58,524 bases of DNA from Pseudomarimonas sp964350895. Lineage in GTDB: Bacteria; Pseudomonadota; Gammaproteobacteria; Xanthomonadales; Xanthomonadaceae. This document shows positions 14,886-23,784 of the stretch, one piece after another (within the stretch, counting starts at the first letter, position 1; the number at the start of each line of letters is the position of its first letter). The stretch is taken from NCBI GenBank assembly GCA_964350895.1, contig CAYGMG010000006.1, positions 1-58,524 on the forward strand. The letters are read 5' to 3'. The translations under genes were made by a program, and so were the position numbers. The notes beneath the pieces were generated by a model. That model worked only from the letters and a program-made list of their open reading frames with translations, ran no database searches and was not told where the DNA came from.

Positions 14886-17534
14886 ATGAAGTCCACCACC
14901 CTGCGGGAGGCGATCCGGCTTGCCCTGCTTCCCGCGACCATGAGTGTCCTGGCCCTGTCCGCCCCGGTGCAGGCCCAGGAGGATGACGACAACGCGGCCA
15001 CCCTCGACCGCATCGAAGTCACCGGCTCGCGCATCAAGCGGGCCGACGTCGAGGGCGCCCTGCCGGTGACAGTCATCACCCGTGACCAGATCGACCTCAG
15101 CGGCGAGCTGAACGTCGCTGACCTGCTGCGCAACACCACCTTCAACAGCTTCGGCTCGTTCCGCCCGCGCTCGGGAAGCTCGGGGCAGGCCACGGCGACC
15201 CTCAACCTGCGCGGCATCGGTTCCGGCCGCACCCTGATCCTGATCGACGGCCGGCGCGCCCCGGTGTCCGCTTCGGGCGGCACCAGCCAGGACCTGAACG
15301 CGATTCCGCTGGCGGCCATCGAGCGCGTCGAGGTGCTGTCCGACGGCGCCTCGGCCATCTATGGCTCGGACGCGATCGGCGGCGTGGTCAATATCATCAC
15401 CCGCAAGGACTTCAACGGCGTCGAGATGCAGGTGGGCGCCTCGAACCCCAGCCGCAGCGGCGGCGAGACCGAGGACGGCTCGGTGATCTTCGGCGCCTCC
15501 GGTGACCGCGGCGCGCTGATCGCCGGTGTCTCCTATTCCAATCGCGGCATCGTCTTCCAGCGCGAGCGGCCGTGGTCGAACAGCGGCGCCTCAACTTTTT
15601 CCAACAATTTTCTCAACCCCAACAACACGTTCTTCAGCGCACCCTCCGGTCCGACCCAGGGCACCTCGGTGGTGCCGGGCGGCTGCGCAGAACCGAACTT
15701 CTCGGTGGTAGGCAACCGCTGCCTGTTCGATTTCGCCCAGGTCGCCGCCGACGAGGCCGAGCTGCGCAACAGCGCGCTGTTCGCCCGCGGGACGTACCAG
15801 ATCAACGACGACTGGTCGACCTACATGAACGCCACGGTCAGCCGGGTCGAATCGTTCGGACGCTATGCGCCTTCGCTGGCCACCGTTCAGGTGCCGGCGT
15901 CCTCGCCTAACAACCCGTTTGGTACGCCACTGCAGCTGCGCCACCGCTTCGCCTCGCTGGGCACCCGGGACGATACCGTCGACGCCAATGCCTACGACAT
16001 GATGCTCGGCTTCCAGGGCAGCATCGGTCCGGCCTTCGTTGAGTTCGGCGCGCGCATCAACGAGTTCCGCTCGTACAACCTTGGCCGCAACTACGTGGTG
16101 ATTCCGATCGCCAACCAGTTCATCGCCGATGGTACGTACAACATCTTCAATCCCTCGGGCAATGCGACGAGTACGCTGAATGCGATGAAGGCCACCATCT
16201 CGCGCGATTCGTTCTCGAAGAACGAGGAGGTATTCGCCCTGGCCAACTTCGACCTGTTCGAACTTTCCGGCGGCATGGCCAGTCTGGCGGTCGGAGCCGA
16301 GGCGCGAAAGGAAACCTATTTCGATACCTATGATTCATTGTCCGAAGCCGGCGTGATCGGCGGCTCGGCGGGCAGCACGGCGGGCGGCAGCCGCGACGTC
16401 ACGTCAGCCTATTTCGAGGCCCTGTTCCCGGTGCTGGAGAAGGTCGAGGTCAGCCTTGCAGCGCGCTACGACAAGTACAGCGACTACGGCAACGACACCT
16501 CGCCGAAGATCGGCCTGCGCTGGCAGCCGCTGGAGACGCTGACCCTGCGTGCCTCGTACGGCGAGGGCTTTGCCGCGCCGTCGATCCCGATCCTGACCCA
16601 GGCACCGTCCTCTGCTGCCGACTTCACCACCGATCAGGCTACCTGCGTGGCATTCGGTCTGACCCCCAACTGCACCAATCCGACCACCGGGGCGACCACC
16701 ACGCCGCAGCTGCAGGCCTGGGTGATCTCGAACCCGAACCTCAGCTCGGAAACCTCCAAGCAGTACAGCCTTGGTCTTGCCTGGGACGCCACCGACTGGC
16801 TGAACCTCAGTCTCGACTACTACAACATCGAGATCGAGAACCAGATCACCGCGATCACCTCCAACACCATCATCGCCTGCCTGGGCGGTGCCACCATCTC
16901 CTGTCCTGCCGGCCTGTCAAACCTCCCGGTGGCGGCAGCCAGTGGACTGCCGTACGACCAGGCCGTGCCGAACCCGCAGCTCGGCCTGGGCCTGGCCCGC
17001 GATCCGGCGACCGGGCTGATCCTCTACGTGCAGCGTGGCTTCACCAACCTTGGCAATCTCAAGACCGACGGCTTCGACCTCAATGTGCGGACCACCTTCG
17101 ACTTCGCCGACTGGGGTGATCTGGCAAGCCAGCTGCAGATCGGCTGGGTGAACGAGCTGACCACCAATGGCAGCCGCAACTTTGTCGGCGACGAGCGCAC
17201 GCCGCAGTACCGCGTCAGCATGCAGAACGTCTACACCTATGGCGACTTCACCCTGGGCTGGAACATCAGCCACATTGCCGATACCGATTCGCGCAATGCC
17301 CTGGGCACACCGCCACGCAGCGATCTGCCGCTGGTCCTGCCGTCTTGGACCAAGCATGACCTGCAGCTCAGCTGGGCGGCGCCGTGGCAGGGCAAGATCA
17401 CCGTCGGCGTGCAGAACGTGGCGGACAAGGATCCGGTGCTCGATCCGCTCGATCCGACCGGTCGCGGCTATGACATGAACCTGTACGACGGCTACGGCCG
17501 CGTGCCCTACGTGCGCTACACGCAGAGCTTCTGA
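14886..17534 (+). CDS. TonB-dependent outer-membrane receptor
   Basis: An 882-residue receptor. A signal peptide ends VQAQ; a short acidic linker leads to DRIEVTGSRIKRADVEGALPV and the plug domain (LRNTTFNSFGSFRPRSG, LNLRGIGSGRTLILIDGRRAP, VEVLSDGASAIYGSDAIGGVVNIITRK). The remaining ~700 residues are alternating beta strands of the 22-strand barrel, ending in the terminal aromatic residue of YVRYTQSF as expected for outer-membrane insertion. Members of this subgroup in Xanthomonadales import peptides, glycans or other large nutrients; the ligand cannot be read. A good AGGAG site precedes the ATG at 14886. Two hairpins close the gene, and the CadC-like regulator follows. Confidence 0.95.
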   Translation: MKSTTLREAIRLALLPATMSVLALSAPVQAQEDDDNAATLDRIEVTGSRIKRADVEGALPVTVITRDQIDLSGELNVADLLRNTTFNSFGSFRPRSGSSGQATATLNLRGIGSGRTLILIDGRRAPVSASGGTSQDLNAIPLAAIERVEVLSDGASAIYGSDAIGGVVNIITRKDFNGVEMQVGASNPSRSGGETEDGSVIFGASGDRGALIAGVSYSNRGIVFQRERPWSNSGASTFSNNFLNPNNTFFSAPSGPTQGTSVVPGGCAEPNFSVVGNRCLFDFAQVAADEAELRNSALFARGTYQINDDWSTYMNATVSRVESFGRYAPSLATVQVPASSPNNPFGTPLQLRHRFASLGTRDDTVDANAYDMMLGFQGSIGPAFVEFGARINEFRSYNLGRNYVVIPIANQFIADGTYNIFNPSGNATSTLNAMKATISRDSFSKNEEVFALANFDLFELSGGMASLAVGAEARKETYFDTYDSLSEAGVIGGSAGSTAGGSRDVTSAYFEALFPVLEKVEVSLAARYDKYSDYGNDTSPKIGLRWQPLETLTLRASYGEGFAAPSIPILTQAPSSAADFTTDQATCVAFGLTPNCTNPTTGATTTPQLQAWVISNPNLSSETSKQYSLGLAWDATDWLNLSLDYYNIEIENQITAITSNTIIACLGGATISCPAGLSNLPVAAASGLPYDQAVPNPQLGLGLARDPATGLILYVQRGFTNLGNLKTDGFDLNVRTTFDFADWGDLASQLQIGWVNELTTNGSRNFVGDERTPQYRVSMQNVYTYGDFTLGWNISHIADTDSRNALGTPPRSDLPLVLPSWTKHDLQLSWAAPWQGKITVGVQNVADKDPVLDPLDPTGRGYDMNLYDGYGRVPYVRYTQSF

Positions 17535-17546
17535 TCGCTCTGCCTG

Positions 17547-17614
17547 ATCCCGCCGTCCTGCGGCGGGATGCATGACCCAGACGGGCGGCCGGACACGGCC
17601 GCCCGTTTGCGTTT
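17547..17614 (+). terminator. Double-hairpin terminator after the TonB receptor
   Basis: The first hairpin pairs 17547-17555 with 17561-17569 (9 bp, loop TCCTG). The second pairs 17581-17591 with 17596-17606 (11 bp, loop GACA) and is followed by TTGCGTTT. The second has the form of a Rho-independent terminator. Confidence 0.75.
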
Positions 17615-17781
17615 CGCGGTGAACCGATGTGCCGAGTGTGTCGGCTCGCCGAATTGCGCCGGGCCAGTCGCCGCACAAGCAGCTAATCTAGACAGGCCTT
17701 CGTAGATTCGGACTGCCATGCACTCCCCCGGCCTGCCCTACGCCCGACCCAAAGCGCCCGACTGCGACGGGGCGCGCTGAG

Positions 17782-19995
17782 ATGCTGCGTCCCGCGCTGG
17801 AAATCCCTGACACCCTGCCTGGCCGTCGGCTGCAGCTGGGCGAGTACGCTCTGGAGATCGATGCTCGCGAGCTGCGTCGTCCCGGCGCGCGGCGCGGCAA
17901 GCGGCTGACGGTCAAGGCGCAACAGGTGCTGCTGGCCCTGGCGCTGCGCCCGGGCGAGGTGCTGACTCGCGAGACGCTGATGGACGCGGTGTGGCCGAAC
18001 AGCTATCCGACCGGGGACGTGCTGACCCAGGCCATCGTCCAGCTGCGCCGCGCGCTGGACGATGACGCCGACGCACCCCGTTTCATCGAGACCATCGCGC
18101 GCAGCGGCTATCGTCTGCTGGGCGAGGTCAGCTGGAGCAATCCTTCGGCCGAGCCTCTGGCTGCACCGGGCGCTGCGGCGCCGCCGCGCCCGTCGTCGCG
18201 GGCCCAACAAAGATGGTGGCTGCTGCCCTTGGTGCCGGTGGCCCTGATCATCGCCTGGGCGGGAGCGCGGTGGTGGCCGGTGACGCCGCTTGCCACGCCC
18301 GATGACAGCCGGCCGGCAGACGTGGCCGCCAGCGCGCCGGTGCCGCGGATTCTCGCCGCTAGCCCGGATTTCGAGCACGAGGCGGTGCTCTCGCCGGATG
18401 GCCAGATGCTGGTGTTCGTGATCGCCAAAGGCGAGCTGGAGCACGGCGCGCTGTTCCTGCAGTCGAGTGCGGAATTCACCTCGCGACAGCTGACCCGGCC
18501 GCCGGAGGGCGCCGGCGACGGCGTTCCGGCATGGTCGCCGGACCAGCGCTCGATCGCTTTTCGCCGGCTGCATGGCCGCGGCGAGGACGCCCGCTGCGAG
18601 CTGCGCGTGGTCTCGGTGGCCAGCGCCGCGGAGCGGCTGATCGGCCCCTGCGCCGGCGCCGTGCTCGGCATGGACTTCACTGCTGACGGTCGCGAGCTGA
18701 TTGTCGGCGGCTACCGCGAGGAGGGCAGCGAGCGCGTCGGCCTGCGTCGGATCGATCTCGCCAGCGGCAGCATGCGGCCGATCGCCGTTACCGGCGAGGC
18801 GCCTCTCAGCCTTGATCGCGATCCGCGCGTGTCGGCGGATGGACAGACCCTCCTGTTCCGCCGCGGGATGGCGACTTCGGACCTGTTCAGCGTGCCGATC
18901 GAGGGCGGCGTGCCGCAGCCGATGACCGCGATCTCGGGAGACATCCGCGGCCATGACTGGCTCGGTGCAGACGGCGCGATCGTCTTCTCGCGGGTCAATG
19001 AGCACGGCATCCAGCTGTACCGGCTCGCCGGCGCCGGTGTCTCGCCCGAGCCGCTGGAGGTCAGCGGCGTCGACCCGCGCAGCGATGCCGCCGGCCAGCG
19101 CATCGTGTTCCAGCAGGCCAGCATCAACTACGTGATCCGCAGCCTTGATACGCAGACCGGCGACCTCAGCCGGGTGGCCGGACTCAGCTCCAGTCGAAAC
19201 GACATGTTGCCCTCGCCCTCGCCTGACGGTCAGCGGGTCGCCTTTTATTCCGACCGCTCCGGCGAGGTCGGGCTGTGGCTGGCGGGCAGCGCCGCCAACT
19301 CCCCCGCCGAGCCGGTTGACGGCCTGTTCCCGCACCCGCGCTTCGCCCCGGTGTGGTCGGCCGATGCAAGGCATCTGCTGGTGGTGGCGCAGGGCCCGGA
19401 CGGCAACGGGCTGCACGAGGTCGAAGCCGCCAGCCGGCGCGCCCGCTATCTGGGCATCGCCGCACCGATCGGCGTGGTCGGCTATCTCGATGCGCAGACC
19501 CTGCTGGTCAATCGCGGAATCGACGGTGGCTTCCGGCTGGCCTTGCATGCGCGCGACGATGGCCGTGAGCTGGCGACGGCCGGCATCGAGGGCGTGGGTT
19601 ATCTGCAGATCGACCGCCAGGGCGAGCGCGTGGTGTTCACCCGTGAAGGGGTGCCGGGGCTGCACGTGGTCGATGTCGGGCTGTCCGCGCCGCGCGCCCT
19701 GCGCGACGACCTGCTCCCGCCGCGGCTGTATCGGGGCTGGCGGATCGCCGGTGAGCACCTGTGGTTCCTGCGTCCGGCCTCGCCCAAGGCGGGCTTCTCG
19801 CTCTGGTCGCTGCCGCTCTCCGACCTGCAGGGCGAGCCCCGTGCGGTGGCCCAGCTGCACAGCGAGGGCGACCTGCTGAGCGATTTCGGCGTGCTGGCTG
19901 GCGAGCAGCTCGACGCGCTCTGGCTGAGCGAGCAATCGCCGCCGGTGTCGGACATCGCCTTGCTCGAACTGCCGCCCGCCGCCACGCCGCGCTGA
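17782..19995 (+). CDS. CadC-like membrane transcriptional regulator with OmpR-type winged helix and TolB-like sensor
   Basis: A 737-residue one-component regulator. Residues ~15-115 are an OmpR/CadC winged helix (LTVKAQQVLLALALRPGEVL, LMDAVWPNSY, VLTQAIVQLRRALDDD, IETIARSGYRLLG). A proline-rich linker leads to a single membrane helix at about 150-172 (WWLLPLVPVALIIAWAG). The periplasmic part is a PD40/TolB-like propeller (VLSPDGQMLVFV, PAWSPDQRSIAF, PSPSPDGQRVAFYSDRSG). This layout couples a periplasmic signal directly to DNA binding. It sits behind the TonB receptor, which could be its target, and ahead of the AraC gene. The ATG at 17782 gives the full winged helix. Confidence 0.88.
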   Translation: MLRPALEIPDTLPGRRLQLGEYALEIDARELRRPGARRGKRLTVKAQQVLLALALRPGEVLTRETLMDAVWPNSYPTGDVLTQAIVQLRRALDDDADAPRFIETIARSGYRLLGEVSWSNPSAEPLAAPGAAAPPRPSSRAQQRWWLLPLVPVALIIAWAGARWWPVTPLATPDDSRPADVAASAPVPRILAASPDFEHEAVLSPDGQMLVFVIAKGELEHGALFLQSSAEFTSRQLTRPPEGAGDGVPAWSPDQRSIAFRRLHGRGEDARCELRVVSVASAAERLIGPCAGAVLGMDFTADGRELIVGGYREEGSERVGLRRIDLASGSMRPIAVTGEAPLSLDRDPRVSADGQTLLFRRGMATSDLFSVPIEGGVPQPMTAISGDIRGHDWLGADGAIVFSRVNEHGIQLYRLAGAGVSPEPLEVSGVDPRSDAAGQRIVFQQASINYVIRSLDTQTGDLSRVAGLSSSRNDMLPSPSPDGQRVAFYSDRSGEVGLWLAGSAANSPAEPVDGLFPHPRFAPVWSADARHLLVVAQGPDGNGLHEVEAASRRARYLGIAAPIGVVGYLDAQTLLVNRGIDGGFRLALHARDDGRELATAGIEGVGYLQIDRQGERVVFTREGVPGLHVVDVGLSAPRALRDDLLPPRLYRGWRIAGEHLWFLRPASPKAGFSLWSLPLSDLQGEPRAVAQLHSEGDLLSDFGVLAGEQLDALWLSEQSPPVSDIALLELPPAATPR

Positions 19996-20246
19996 GCACG
20001 CCGCGCGGCGCATCGGCCAAGCCCGGCCGGCGACGGCCACAGACTGCGTCGCGACCCGCCCGCTGCTTCCGTCGCCCGCGTCGCTCGCGTCACCCGGGGC
20101 GCAAGTATCTGTATCCGCGCAATATTGTCTTTCGTCTCCCTGTCGCTGGCGGGGCGATGTGCGCGCCGAGCGGATTTCGTCGCAATCTCCTGACCGGGCT
20201 GCCGGGACGGCCGAGGCTGGCATCGTCATCCCTGCGGAGCCGACCG

Positions 20247-21131
20247 ATGCTGATCCCCCTGCACACCCTGCGCGCTGGCGAAGCCAGCGACGCCGCCGCC
20301 CTGCCGCAGGGCAGTGAAGACGCGCTCGCCGGCTACCTGCTGCATGACGAGGCCCTGCTGCGCGGCGCGCCGGGCTCGCTCAGTCTGATCATGGTCCTGC
20401 ACGGACGCGCCGACCTGCGCTGCGTGGATGGTCAGTGGACACTCGGCGCACGACGCTGGTTGCTGCTGCCCCGGGAGATCACGCCCAGCGTGCGTGCCTG
20501 CGGCGCCTCCAAGGTGCTGGTGCTGGCGATCGACCCGGCCGTCCTGCTGGGGCTGTCGCCGGGCGAACGGCCACTGGCACCGATGCGCGGGCACATCCGG
20601 CTGGCCTGCTGGCGCAACCTCATCTCCCTGTCGCGCGCGCCGAATGCCGGGCGCGAGGATCTGCGCCTCGCGCCCGGCGCGCTCGAGCAACTGGCGGCGA
20701 CCCTGGTCGACGGCGCCGAACTGCAGGGCGATCTGTGCCAGCGCACGCCGGGCCGCACCGATGCCCGGCGACGCCAGCTGCTCTCGCGGATGCTGCGCGC
20801 CCGGCTCTACATCGAGGGCCATCTCGACCGCGTGGTGCGGATCACCGAGCTGGCCCGGCTGTGCAGCTTTTCGCCTTGGCACTTCACCAAGACCTTTCAC
20901 CGCCTGTTCGGCGAGACGCCGCAAGCCTTTGGTGCCCGGGTTCGCCTGCAGCATGCGCGCAAGCTGGTCCAGGGCAGTTCACTGGCGATCAGCGAGATTG
21001 CCGCGGCCTGCGGGTTCGAGAACGCCAGCTCCTTCGCCCGCGCCTTCCACGAGCGCTACGGCGAGTGCGCCTCAAGCCTGCGCGCGCGCCACCCGCCGCC
21101 GGCGACCGGCCTGAGACGGCTGCGCGGCTGA
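20247..21131 (+). CDS. AraC family transcriptional regulator
   Basis: A 294-residue regulator. The N-terminal ~150 residues look like a cupin-type sensing domain (SLSLIMVLHGRADLRCVDGQWTLGARRWLLLPRE). The C-terminal two helix-turn-helix units are clear: IEGHLDRVVRITELARLCSFSPWHFTKTFHRLFGETP, then ISEIAAACGFENASSFARAFHERYG. The ATG at 20247 is chosen because the longer open frame upstream overlaps the CadC-like gene in another frame. It is 85 bp upstream of the cyclase gene on the same strand, making it a candidate regulator of the peptide locus, an inference from position only. Confidence 0.9.
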   Translation: MLIPLHTLRAGEASDAAALPQGSEDALAGYLLHDEALLRGAPGSLSLIMVLHGRADLRCVDGQWTLGARRWLLLPREITPSVRACGASKVLVLAIDPAVLLGLSPGERPLAPMRGHIRLACWRNLISLSRAPNAGREDLRLAPGALEQLAATLVDGAELQGDLCQRTPGRTDARRRQLLSRMLRARLYIEGHLDRVVRITELARLCSFSPWHFTKTFHRLFGETPQAFGARVRLQHARKLVQGSSLAISEIAAACGFENASSFARAFHERYGECASSLRARHPPPATGLRRLRG

Positions 21132-21216
21132 GCAACGCAGCCGCCGCTCAGCCTGTATTGGGGCCATGGCCCGTCGCGCGTACACTTCGGGACTTGGATC
21201 ATTTCGTGCCCACCCG

Positions 21217-23718
21217 ATGCTGAGCCTGCTCGCCGAGGCCTCCCGCGCCGCCCAGAGCGTCCGCTGTGCCCTGCTGGTCACCGACCTGGTGGACAGCACC
21301 CAGCTGTTCGCGCGGCTGGGCGAGTACGAGGCAACCCAGCTGCTGGGCACCGAAGAAGAAGCCGCGCGTCGCCTTGCCCGCCATCACAACGGGATGGAGA
21401 TCGACCGCAGCGATGGCTTCCTGCTGCTTTTCGAGAGCGCCTGGCAGGCAGTGGCCTTTGCCCTGGCCTACCAGCACGAGCTGGACGGGCTGTCGCGACG
21501 CAGCGGGGTCAGCCTTGCTGCCAAGATCGGCATCCACTGGGCCGAGGTCTACCTGACCCGTCACGAGGCCGAAGACATCGCCCACGGCGCCAAGCCGGTT
21601 GAAGTCAGCGGCGTAGGCAAGCCGATCGCAGCGCGTCTGATGAGTGCCGCGCACGGCGGCCAGGTGCTGCTCAGCGCCACCGCACGTGAGGCGGCAGAAG
21701 CCGAATGTCGCCAACGCGGCGATCAGCTTGGCGAGCTGGACTGGGTCGCCCATGGCCGCTTCAAGCTCAAGGGTGTCGAGCTTCCGATGGAGCTGCATGA
21801 GGTGTTCACCCGCGGCAGCGCCCTGCCGCGGGAGCCGCGTGACAACGACAAGGTCCACTCGCTGCGTCGCGCCTCGCGGCGGCGCGTGCTCAAGCTGGGC
21901 GCCGGGGTCGCCGCGAGCGTCGCGCTGCCGGCGGTGGCGGTCGGCTGGTACCGCTACACGCGCTTCGAGTTTCCCAAGAGTGGTTGGCTGGTTCTGGCTG
22001 ACTGGGCGGACAGTACGGGTGATGTATCGCTGCAGCAGGTGCTGGGTACGGCCTTCCGGATCGCCCTTGAGCAGTCTCGATTTGCCTACGTGCTCAACGG
22101 CGAAGCGGTGCGCGACACCCTGCGCAGGATGCGCAGCAATGTCGAGCGCCTGACCGACCGCGGCCTGGCCATCGAAGTAGCCCAGCGCGAACAGGCCAAG
22201 GCCCTGATCATGCCTGCGGTGGCATTGATCGATATCGGCCTGCGCCTGTCGAGCACGGTGATCGACCCGTGGAAGAACCGCCTGGTGTTCAGCGTCGATG
22301 TGGCCATGCCCAATGCCGAGAGCCTGACCCGCGCGCTGGATGACCTGGCCGCTGCCGTGCGCACCAGCCTTGGCGAGTCGATCGAGGCGATCGTCGCCGA
22401 CTCGCGCCCGCTGGCCAAGGTCACCACCACCGACCTCACCGCCCTGCGCCTGTACTCCGAGGCCGAGCTCAAGGTGCGTGACCGGCAGCCGCTGGAGGCA
22501 GCCGCCCTGCTGCAGCAGGCGATCGACATCGACAGCGACTTCGCCAGCGCCTACGCCAAGCTGGGCACCGTGCTGATGCTGTTCCGCGTCGATCAGCGCA
22601 AGGCCGAGGCCAGCTGGCGCGCCGCGATCGAGCGCAGCGACCGGCTGACCCGTCGCGAGCAGATGTATGTCGAGGCCGCGCTGTCCAACACCACCACACC
22701 CGAGCAGATGCGCGCGCGCTGGGGCGCGATGTATGCCGCCTTCCCCGACGACATGGCCGCCGGCAACAACGTCGCCTGGCTGGCCTGGAGCCAGTACGGG
22801 CAGGTCGAGGAAGCGCTGCGCGTGCAACAGGAAGTGCTCAAGCTCTCGCACCCCTGGCGCTCGCGTGCCCTGCACAACTTCGGCTACATGCAGCTGGCCG
22901 CCGGCCAGCTCGCCGAGGCTGAGATCAGCCTGCGCCAAGCACTGGAGCTGGAGGGCAATCCGATCCACTGGGGCTTGGTCCGCCTGCTGCTCGCCACGGG
23001 TGACAGCGCAGCTGCCGGCGAGCTGATCGCCCGATTCGAGCGCGATGCGCAGACCGCCTCCCTGGAGACCGAGCGTGTCGAGGCCGCGATCCTGCATGAG
23101 ATTCACCGCGGCGATCTGGGCGCTGCCGAGCGCCTCGCCGAGGGGCTCGGCCGACGCGCCGAGGAATGGAGCTTCGCTGCGGCCCATGCGGTGGCCTTGC
23201 GGGGCCGGGTACATGTCGCCGCAGCCGCTGGTGAAGCGCAGCGCGCCCGCGCCGCGCTCGGCGAGTTCGTCACCCTCCTGCAGGAGCAGATCGAGGCCGA
23301 TATCGGCGGGATCATGATCCTGCCGCGCACCGATGCCTATCTGTTGGCGCTGGTCGCCACGCGCGAGGGCTGGGACGCCGAGATGGCGGCCCTGTCACCC
23401 ATGCTGACGCTGACCGGTCGCTGGCGAGGCTTCCCCCAGTTGCAGGCTTTGCAGCGGCTCCTGGAAGGATGGCAGGCGCTGCGTGCGGGAGACGCGGACG
23501 CGGCCGTACAGGCCGCCGAGGAATCGCGCCAGCGTGCACCCATGTTCCTCTCCCACGAGCTGGAACTGGAAGCGCGTCTGGCCCGAGGCGAGGCGATCGG
23601 CGAGCAGGCGGCGGTGCTGTCCCGACGCCTGCATCAGGCGCTGGGCGAGGCCTACAACTACTTCTCGATCCAGCTGCCCAACCTGGTGTTCTGGCGTCGC
23701 CTGCGCCGCTGGGTATGA
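21217..23718 (+). CDS. Peptide-modification-system cyclase: class III nucleotide cyclase, membrane helix, TPR domain
   Basis: An 833-residue protein (850 if it starts at the ATG at 21166). Residues ~15-180 are a class III cyclase homology domain: VTDLVDSTQLF carries metal-binding D23, RSDGFLLLF carries D66, and GIHWAEV follows. The usual N in the VNxAAR catalytic segment is replaced: here it reads GKPIAARL, with the Arg kept but the Asn position occupied by Pro. A single membrane helix (LKLGAGVAASVALPAVAVGW, ~230-250) follows a basic stretch. Then comes a FlgO/TolB-N-like domain and a TPR array to the end (AYAKLGTVL, AGNNVAWLAWSQYGQVEEAL, ALHNFGYMQLAAGQLAEAE). From memory this is the architecture called 'putative peptide modification system cyclase'. 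Convergent with the dehydrogenase, 66 bp apart. Confidence 0.82.
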   Translation: MLSLLAEASRAAQSVRCALLVTDLVDSTQLFARLGEYEATQLLGTEEEAARRLARHHNGMEIDRSDGFLLLFESAWQAVAFALAYQHELDGLSRRSGVSLAAKIGIHWAEVYLTRHEAEDIAHGAKPVEVSGVGKPIAARLMSAAHGGQVLLSATAREAAEAECRQRGDQLGELDWVAHGRFKLKGVELPMELHEVFTRGSALPREPRDNDKVHSLRRASRRRVLKLGAGVAASVALPAVAVGWYRYTRFEFPKSGWLVLADWADSTGDVSLQQVLGTAFRIALEQSRFAYVLNGEAVRDTLRRMRSNVERLTDRGLAIEVAQREQAKALIMPAVALIDIGLRLSSTVIDPWKNRLVFSVDVAMPNAESLTRALDDLAAAVRTSLGESIEAIVADSRPLAKVTTTDLTALRLYSEAELKVRDRQPLEAAALLQQAIDIDSDFASAYAKLGTVLMLFRVDQRKAEASWRAAIERSDRLTRREQMYVEAALSNTTTPEQMRARWGAMYAAFPDDMAAGNNVAWLAWSQYGQVEEALRVQQEVLKLSHPWRSRALHNFGYMQLAAGQLAEAEISLRQALELEGNPIHWGLVRLLLATGDSAAAGELIARFERDAQTASLETERVEAAILHEIHRGDLGAAERLAEGLGRRAEEWSFAAAHAVALRGRVHVAAAAGEAQRARAALGEFVTLLQEQIEADIGGIMILPRTDAYLLALVATREGWDAEMAALSPMLTLTGRWRGFPQLQALQRLLEGWQALRAGDADAAVQAAEESRQRAPMFLSHELELEARLARGEAIGEQAAVLSRRLHQALGEAYNYFSIQLPNLVFWRRLRRWV

Positions 23719-23784
23719 GCTGCGCTGGAACCTGATGTGGTGGCTTGCGCGCCGTGCGCGTCCGGCCCGGCCGGACAGGGCAGA

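Noticed and set aside
17683..20229. An 848-residue open frame antisense to the CadC-like regulator.
   Set aside because: The plus strand encodes a complete winged helix, membrane helix and propeller; the antisense product has no recognisable domain.
21217..23718. The 'cyclase' as a peptide-cyclising enzyme.
   Set aside because: The motifs are those of a class III nucleotide cyclase; nothing suggests peptide cyclisation, so the name refers to nucleotide chemistry only.
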